Positions 24,385 to 27,277 of a DNA stretch of 27,277 nucleotides are shown piece after piece (position 1 is the first letter of the stretch; every line of letters begins with the position of its first letter). This DNA comes from an uncultured Duncaniella sp. GTDB lineage: Bacteria; Bacteroidota; Bacteroidia; Bacteroidales; Muribaculaceae. The translations under genes were made by a program, and so were the position numbers. The notes below the pieces were generated by a model. The model was not told the origin of the DNA. It worked only from the letters and a program-made list of their open reading frames with translations, and did not search any database. The stretch spans positions 1-27,277 of the forward strand of contig CAJUKP010000027.1 of the NCBI GenBank assembly GCA_910587165.1, written 5' to 3'.

Positions 24385-24386
24385 CA

Positions 24387-24580
24387 TGCCACGTAGTGGC
24401 AATGCAATGGTAGGCCCGGATGGAATCCGGGTATTTCGTGGATTATCCGTGGGATTGCGTCGCGTAGCGCCGCTACTGGTCGCGCATATTGTGGCGGCGC
24501 TACGCGACGCAAATGATTGGAATGTTTTTTTGATACCCGGATTTCATCCGGGCCTACCGTTGCGTTGCCACTACGTGGCA
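24387..24580. repeat. Nested palindrome, module A1
   Basis: The outer arms 24387-24434 and 24533-24580 match as reverse complements at 45 of 48 bases. An inner pair, 24455-24473 and 24494-24512, is perfect over 19 bases. The arms are themselves made of small hairpins: TGCCAC-GTA-GTGGCA and CCCGGAT-GGA-ATCCGGG, the latter preceded by GTAG, as in REP sequences. Open frames crossing it (for example 24386-24592) follow from the palindrome and show no protein family. Confidence 0.85.
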
Positions 24581-24590
24581 TTTGTGCTGT

Positions 24591-24817
24591 GACGTCCGGC
24601 AGGACGTCGGTTATGTCGTAGCCGGGTACACCGGAGCTGTGCGGAGGTGTGCCCGGAGGTATCGTGTTCGGTAGGACATCGGTTATCAACACGACAGGTA
24701 TTAGCTGATAACCGGCGTCTTACAGACGCCATAAATCTGTATATTCTTTGACCGGGCACACCTCCGCAAGGCTCCGGTGTACCCGGCTACTACATAATCG
24801 GTGTCCTGCCGGACACC
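24591..24817. repeat. Nested palindrome, module B1
   Basis: An outer hairpin unit at 24591-24608 with GGTTAT after it is mirrored by ATAATC plus a hairpin at 24794-24817. Inside, GTAGCCGGGTACACCGGAGC (about 24618-24637) is mirrored by the inverse near 24771-24790, and GGAGGTGTGCCCGG by CCGGGCACACCTCC. At the centre a third hairpin pair (24665-24678, 24714-24730) sits with its GGTTAT/ATAACC tails. Confidence 0.8.
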
Positions 24818-24825
24818 CCATGGCT

Positions 24826-24948
24826 GCGTTGGGTAGCGCCGCTACCGGTCGTGCATATTGTGGCGGCGCTACGCGACGCAAATAATAGGAATGTTTTTTG
24901 ATACCCGGATGGAATCCGGGCCTACCGTTGCGTTGCCACTACGTGGCA
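24826..24948. repeat. Nested palindrome, module A2 (left arm lost)
   Basis: A direct repeat of the inner part and right arm of A1 at an offset of 368-369 bases. The inner GCGGCGCTACGCGACGC pair is kept, while the outer left arm (TGCCAC hairpin and GTAG unit) is absent, so it is a truncated copy. Confidence 0.8.
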
Positions 24949-24959
24949 ATTTGTGCTGT

Positions 24960-25198
24960 GACGTCCGGCAGGACGTCGGTTATGTAGTAGCCGGGTACAC
25001 CGGAGCTGTGCGGAGGTGTGCCCGGAGGTAGATCGCAAGATAATTTAGCGTCCGGTAGGACGCTGGTTATCATGACTATAGGTGTGGCGCCGATAACCGG
25101 CGTCCTTGCCGGACGCCATTGATTTTATATCTGCCATCCCCCCCGGGCACACCTCCGGTGTACCGCGGTTACTATAAATCGGTGTCCTGCCGGACACC
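24960..25198. repeat. Nested palindrome, module B2
   Basis: A direct repeat of B1 at an offset of 369 bases at its left end. The hairpins at 24960-24977, 25048-25063, 25099-25117 and 25181-25198 keep the GGTTAT or ATAACC/ATAAATC tails, and the stem sequences differ between units while remaining paired. The central part between the second and third hairpins differs from B1. Confidence 0.8.
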
Positions 25199-25297
25199 TG
25201 ATGGGTGTTTTTTTGCGTCCGGGATGTCGTTGCGTTGTTCTGATGGGTGTTTTTTGTGGCTGGGATGTCGTTGCGTTGTTCTGATGGGTATTGTTTT
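25198..25297. repeat. Tandem repeat, 41-42-base unit, 2.4 copies
   Basis: Units begin CTGATGGGTG at 25198 and 25240, with the variant CTGATGGGTA at 25281. Each carries a T-run and GGGATGTCGTTGCGTTGTT. It lies directly after module B2. With the repeats above it completes the 1.2-kb gap 24157-25381, in which I find no credible gene. Confidence 0.8.
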
Positions 25298-25324
25298 GCG
25301 GGTGGATGTGTGGGGGAGAATGTG

Positions 25325-25356
25325 AAGCGTGGCGACCCGGATGGGCCGCCACGCTT
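25325..25356 (-). terminator. Stem-loop downstream of the secreted-protein gene
   Basis: A perfect 10-bp stem AAGCGTGGCG / CGCCACGCTT closes a 12-base loop with an inner CCC/GGG pair, 25 bases beyond the stop codon at 25382. There is no clear U-run on the minus strand, so termination is likely but not certain. Confidence 0.6.
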
Positions 25357-25381
25357 ATAGGGGGGTTATGGCTTTATGATT

Positions 25382-26830
25382 TTAGCGGACGTAAACTTTC
25401 TGTACGTCGTTGCCCTGACGGCGGATGTAGATGCCGTTGGAGGGGTTCTCAACGCGGACACCCTGGAGGTTGAAGTATTCGAGTGTCTTGTTGGTGTTGT
25501 CGGTGATGATGTTGTCGATACCGGCGGGATCGGGCATAACGATAGCGCCCTGCATTACGACGGGGAGTTGGATAGTGCCCCATACATCGGGATTGTTCTC
25601 CTTGAGGAAAGTGAGGAGGGTAGTCCAGTTGGGATAGGTTGTCTGTCCGGAAGCGTAGAACTGTGCATCCTTGATGATGACAGTGTTGGCTTCTTTCACG
25701 TAGGTAGAGATATTGTCTTGCTCGCCGCCTTCTTGAAGAACTGTTTTCCAAAGCTCAATCTTCTCAGCGGTGCTCATGCCTTCGGTGTATTCGCTTTCGG
25801 TCAATACGAAGTCGCCTGCACCGTTGGTCATATAGAACATATCCATTCCGAATAAATCATCGGAGCTGAGGCCGGAGTAAACCTGAGGTGTGAAGAGAAC
25901 GCAGGTGGGATCGGTGACGTCAAATTCGATGCAGCCGGCGAGTACAGACTCATTGAAGGGGAAATAGTCTTCTGAAGTGGTGGGGGTGTCACCGTTCAGA
26001 TACTCGTTGATGTTGGCATACGGATCATAGAGACGATAGAGGTTGGGATTGGCCTGATTGCGCTGCAGCTTCACGTCGTAGGCGGGGAAGTTGGGGGCGG
26101 TGGTGAAGAAAATGGCACCTACACCGGGGAGGAACCAGGGATCTGAAAGGGTGGCGTTTCCTGCGTCAGACCAACCTTCGGCCGCGGGTGCAGTCATCTT
26201 TCTGGATTCAGCAATCATACCGGCCCAGTAGCCCTCGAAGTTGGGGCTGTCTTTGGCACCCAGGAAACATCCCTCGGGCCATCCGTTCTGGAAAGGAACA
26301 ACGAAGTTGCCTTTGTCGTCGAATGTGAGCACCAGAGGATCTTTGCTGATTGCAAAGTTTTTCTGACCGTTTACCTCAGCGACAATCACGTGCTGCCAAT
26401 AGATCTGACCAAGTGATGCGGTTGTGAACACGGGCTGATATGAGGCGATGGAGAGTGTGCCGGCAGCAGCATTGAATACACCCACGATAGGGTTATCATC
26501 TTTGGAGTTGCCGAAACCATAGAGGTTTACCTCATTGGCACCACTGCCCTTGAGAATCTTGATGGCACCCAATGAGAAGTCATTGCCATCCTTGTAAAGA
26601 TCGACATACGCGATCTCATAGTAGCCAAGAATGTCCTCGACGGAGGTGGGCTGTGCCTTCATGACGGCAGGAGCCACCTTGCGGGCTATGGGGGCGGCGA
26701 ATTCCTCAACGGAAATCTCATTGGATATGGTCTGGACGTTTTTCTCAAACTTCAAGGCCTTAACGTCGGCGGCGGATGCGGAGAGCGCAACGGCAGCTGC
26801 CAAAGCTAATGTGGTGTAAAGTTTCTTCAT
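25382..26830 (-). CDS. Secreted protein of unknown function with Bacteroidales C-terminal tail
   Basis: 482 residues. An N-terminal Sec signal peptide MKKLYTTLALAAAVALSASA ends in an ASA-type signal peptidase I site, with no lipobox Cys. The middle (about 60-410) has no family I recognise; it is rich in Asp, Gly, Asn and aromatic residues (YEIAYVDLYKDGNDFSLGAI, WPEGCFLGAKD, FYMTNGAGDFVLTESEY), suggesting a beta-rich extracytoplasmic domain. The last 35 residues (EYFNLQGVRVENPSNGIYI, then the closing KVYVR) match the C-terminal tail style of many secreted Bacteroidales proteins, which resembles a type IX secretion or surface sorting tail. I see no secretion-system gene in the window. Monocistronic, with its own promoter. 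Confidence 0.8.
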   Translation of the reverse strand: MKKLYTTLALAAAVALSASAADVKALKFEKNVQTISNEISVEEFAAPIARKVAPAVMKAQPTSVEDILGYYEIAYVDLYKDGNDFSLGAIKILKGSGANEVNLYGFGNSKDDNPIVGVFNAAAGTLSIASYQPVFTTASLGQIYWQHVIVAEVNGQKNFAISKDPLVLTFDDKGNFVVPFQNGWPEGCFLGAKDSPNFEGYWAGMIAESRKMTAPAAEGWSDAGNATLSDPWFLPGVGAIFFTTAPNFPAYDVKLQRNQANPNLYRLYDPYANINEYLNGDTPTTSEDYFPFNESVLAGCIEFDVTDPTCVLFTPQVYSGLSSDDLFGMDMFYMTNGAGDFVLTESEYTEGMSTAEKIELWKTVLQEGGEQDNISTYVKEANTVIIKDAQFYASGQTTYPNWTTLLTFLKENNPDVWGTIQLPVVMQGAIVMPDPAGIDNIITDNTNKTLEYFNLQGVRVENPSNGIYIRRQGNDVQKVYVR

Positions 26831-26904
26831 TTAAATCTTGCGGGTTTAATGAATGAATAGTTGTTGATATTTTCGTTTTGTTGATATTCTTTGTGAGAAC
26901 TTGG

Positions 26905-26936
26905 CAAAATTACGTTCTATTTTAAATAAATCCAAA
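26905..26936 (-). promoter_or_regulatory. Promoter for the secreted-protein gene (minus strand)
   Basis: On the minus strand, a -33 TTTG (26933-26936) is followed after 20 bases by the -7 box TAATTTTG (26905-26912), 74 bases before the ATG. Confidence 0.7.
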
Positions 26937-27010
26937 TATTTTCAAGAAAAAATTGCGTTTTCATGAATTTTTGTCCGAAAAGACCAATTTTAATGTCGAT
27001 TGCCGATGAT

Positions 27011-27178
27011 GAAAAAGGGATACAAAAGGACAAAAGGGAAGAAGGAACAAATTTTTTGGGGACTCAGATTTATCAGAGTGATTATATCTGAACAAAAAAA
27101 TAAATTTGTTTCTTTTTCCCTTTTGTCCTTTTGTACCCTTGTCCTGACCGGTAACTTCTTGTCCTGACCGGTAACTCC
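27011..27178. repeat. Long-inverted-repeat intergenic element, copy 5
   Basis: Arms 27015-27054 and 27102-27140 match with two mismatches and one indel over 40 bases. The loop holds the TCAGAT...ATCTGA palindrome (about 27064-27091). The left terminus has lost CCGGTCAGG. The right terminus is duplicated in tandem: a 20-base unit at 27139-27158 recurs at 27159-27178 with one difference. It sits between the secreted-protein promoter and the tRNA-Asn terminator; the rest of the 26831-27226 gap holds only those signals. Confidence 0.85.
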
Positions 27179-27190
27179 GGGTATAAACAA

Positions 27191-27223
27191 TTAGCCTCCG
27201 CGAAATCACTTCGCGGAGGCTAA
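27191..27223 (-). terminator. Terminator of tRNA-Asn
   Basis: A perfect 14-bp stem (27191-27204 with 27210-27223) around a 5-base loop. On the minus strand it is followed by TTGTTTATA. It starts three bases beyond the tRNA 3' end. Confidence 0.85.
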
Positions 27224-27226
27224 TTG

Positions 27227-27277
27227 CGCTTCAGGATGGGCTTGAACCAACGACCCCCTGATTAACAGTCAGGTGCT
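27227..27277 (-). tRNA. tRNA-Asn (GTT), 3' part, 5' end outside window
   Basis: On the minus strand: end of the D-arm (AGCACCT), anticodon loop CTGTTAA with anticodon GTT, variable region, T-loop GGTTCAAGCC, acceptor strand CTGAAGC and discriminator G at 27227. CCA is not encoded. The T-stem (GTTGG with CCATC) carries one U-U mismatch at its second pair. The remaining 5' bases, including the acceptor 5' strand, lie beyond 27277. Confidence 0.9.

Noticed and set aside
24387..25297. CRISPR array
   Set aside because: Repeats are nested palindromes and one long direct duplication, not short identical repeats with regular unique spacers; no cas genes nearby.
24157..25381. Insertion sequence remnant
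   Set aside because: No transposase fragment in any frame that I can recognise; the block consists of short palindromic units only.
27227..27277. Decayed tRNA because of the U-U mismatch in the T-stem
   Set aside because: Anticodon loop, T-loop, acceptor strand and a strong terminator are intact; a single T-stem mismatch is not enough to call a pseudogene.

Overview
The window looks like a chromosome segment from a GC-rich gut-type Bacteroidales (Bacteroidota), plausibly Muribaculaceae or a relative. The support is: promoters of the Bacteroidota form TAnnTTTG, often with TTTG about 20 bases upstream; a DUF2723 membrane glycosyltransferase; pyruvate:ferredoxin oxidoreductase; a secreted protein with a Bacteroidales-type C-terminal tail; and weak or absent Shine-Dalgarno sites. 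The family-level placement is inference.

Layout. 2-1819 (+): C-terminal half of PFOR, with a terminator. 2127-3536 (+): RecD/Dda-like helicase. 3612-8921 (+): a five-gene unit of membrane-anchored pseudokinase, double-GNAT-like acyltransferase, GT-B glycosyltransferase, GT2 glycosyltransferase and Wzx/MATE-type flippase. It runs tail-to-tail, with 5 bases between stop codons, into a long minus-strand unit read from 19965 down to 8927. That unit is trpS, DUF2723 protein, pdxA, nucleotidyltransferase, ATP-grasp protein, GtrA, PI-phosphate-synthase-like CDP-alcohol phosphotransferase, AUR1-like PAP2 protein, a second divergent CDP-alcohol phosphotransferase and a HAD phosphatase. 20248-21351 (-): WecA/TagO-like initiating transferase. 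21714-22229 (+): ferritin. 22408-24156 (-): phosphoglucomutase/phosphomannomutase. 25382-26830 (-): secreted protein of unknown function. 27227-27277 (-): 3' part of tRNA-Asn.

The genes of most interest are those between 8927 and 14261. A PI-phosphate-synthase-like enzyme next to an AUR1-like inositol-phosphorylceramide-synthase candidate suggests inositol phospholipid and sphingolipid synthesis. The set differs from the Bacteroides thetaiotaomicron version as I remember it: no inositol-phosphate synthase or PgpA-type phosphatase is present here, while a nucleotidyltransferase, an ATP-grasp enzyme, a second CDP-alcohol phosphotransferase and a HAD phosphatase are. The convergent neighbour unit makes and exports a glycan and holds a pseudokinase and a GNAT-like acyltransferase, so the whole block may be a membrane-lipid and glycan locus.

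The second notable layer is non-coding. Five copies (one only half present) of a 150-170-base long-inverted-repeat element occupy intergenic gaps, mostly next to gene 3' ends. Within a copy the two arms match better than the arms of different copies do. A separate 0.8-kb block (24387-25198) is built of nested palindromes made of short REP-like hairpins with covarying stems, and is followed by a 41-42-base tandem repeat.
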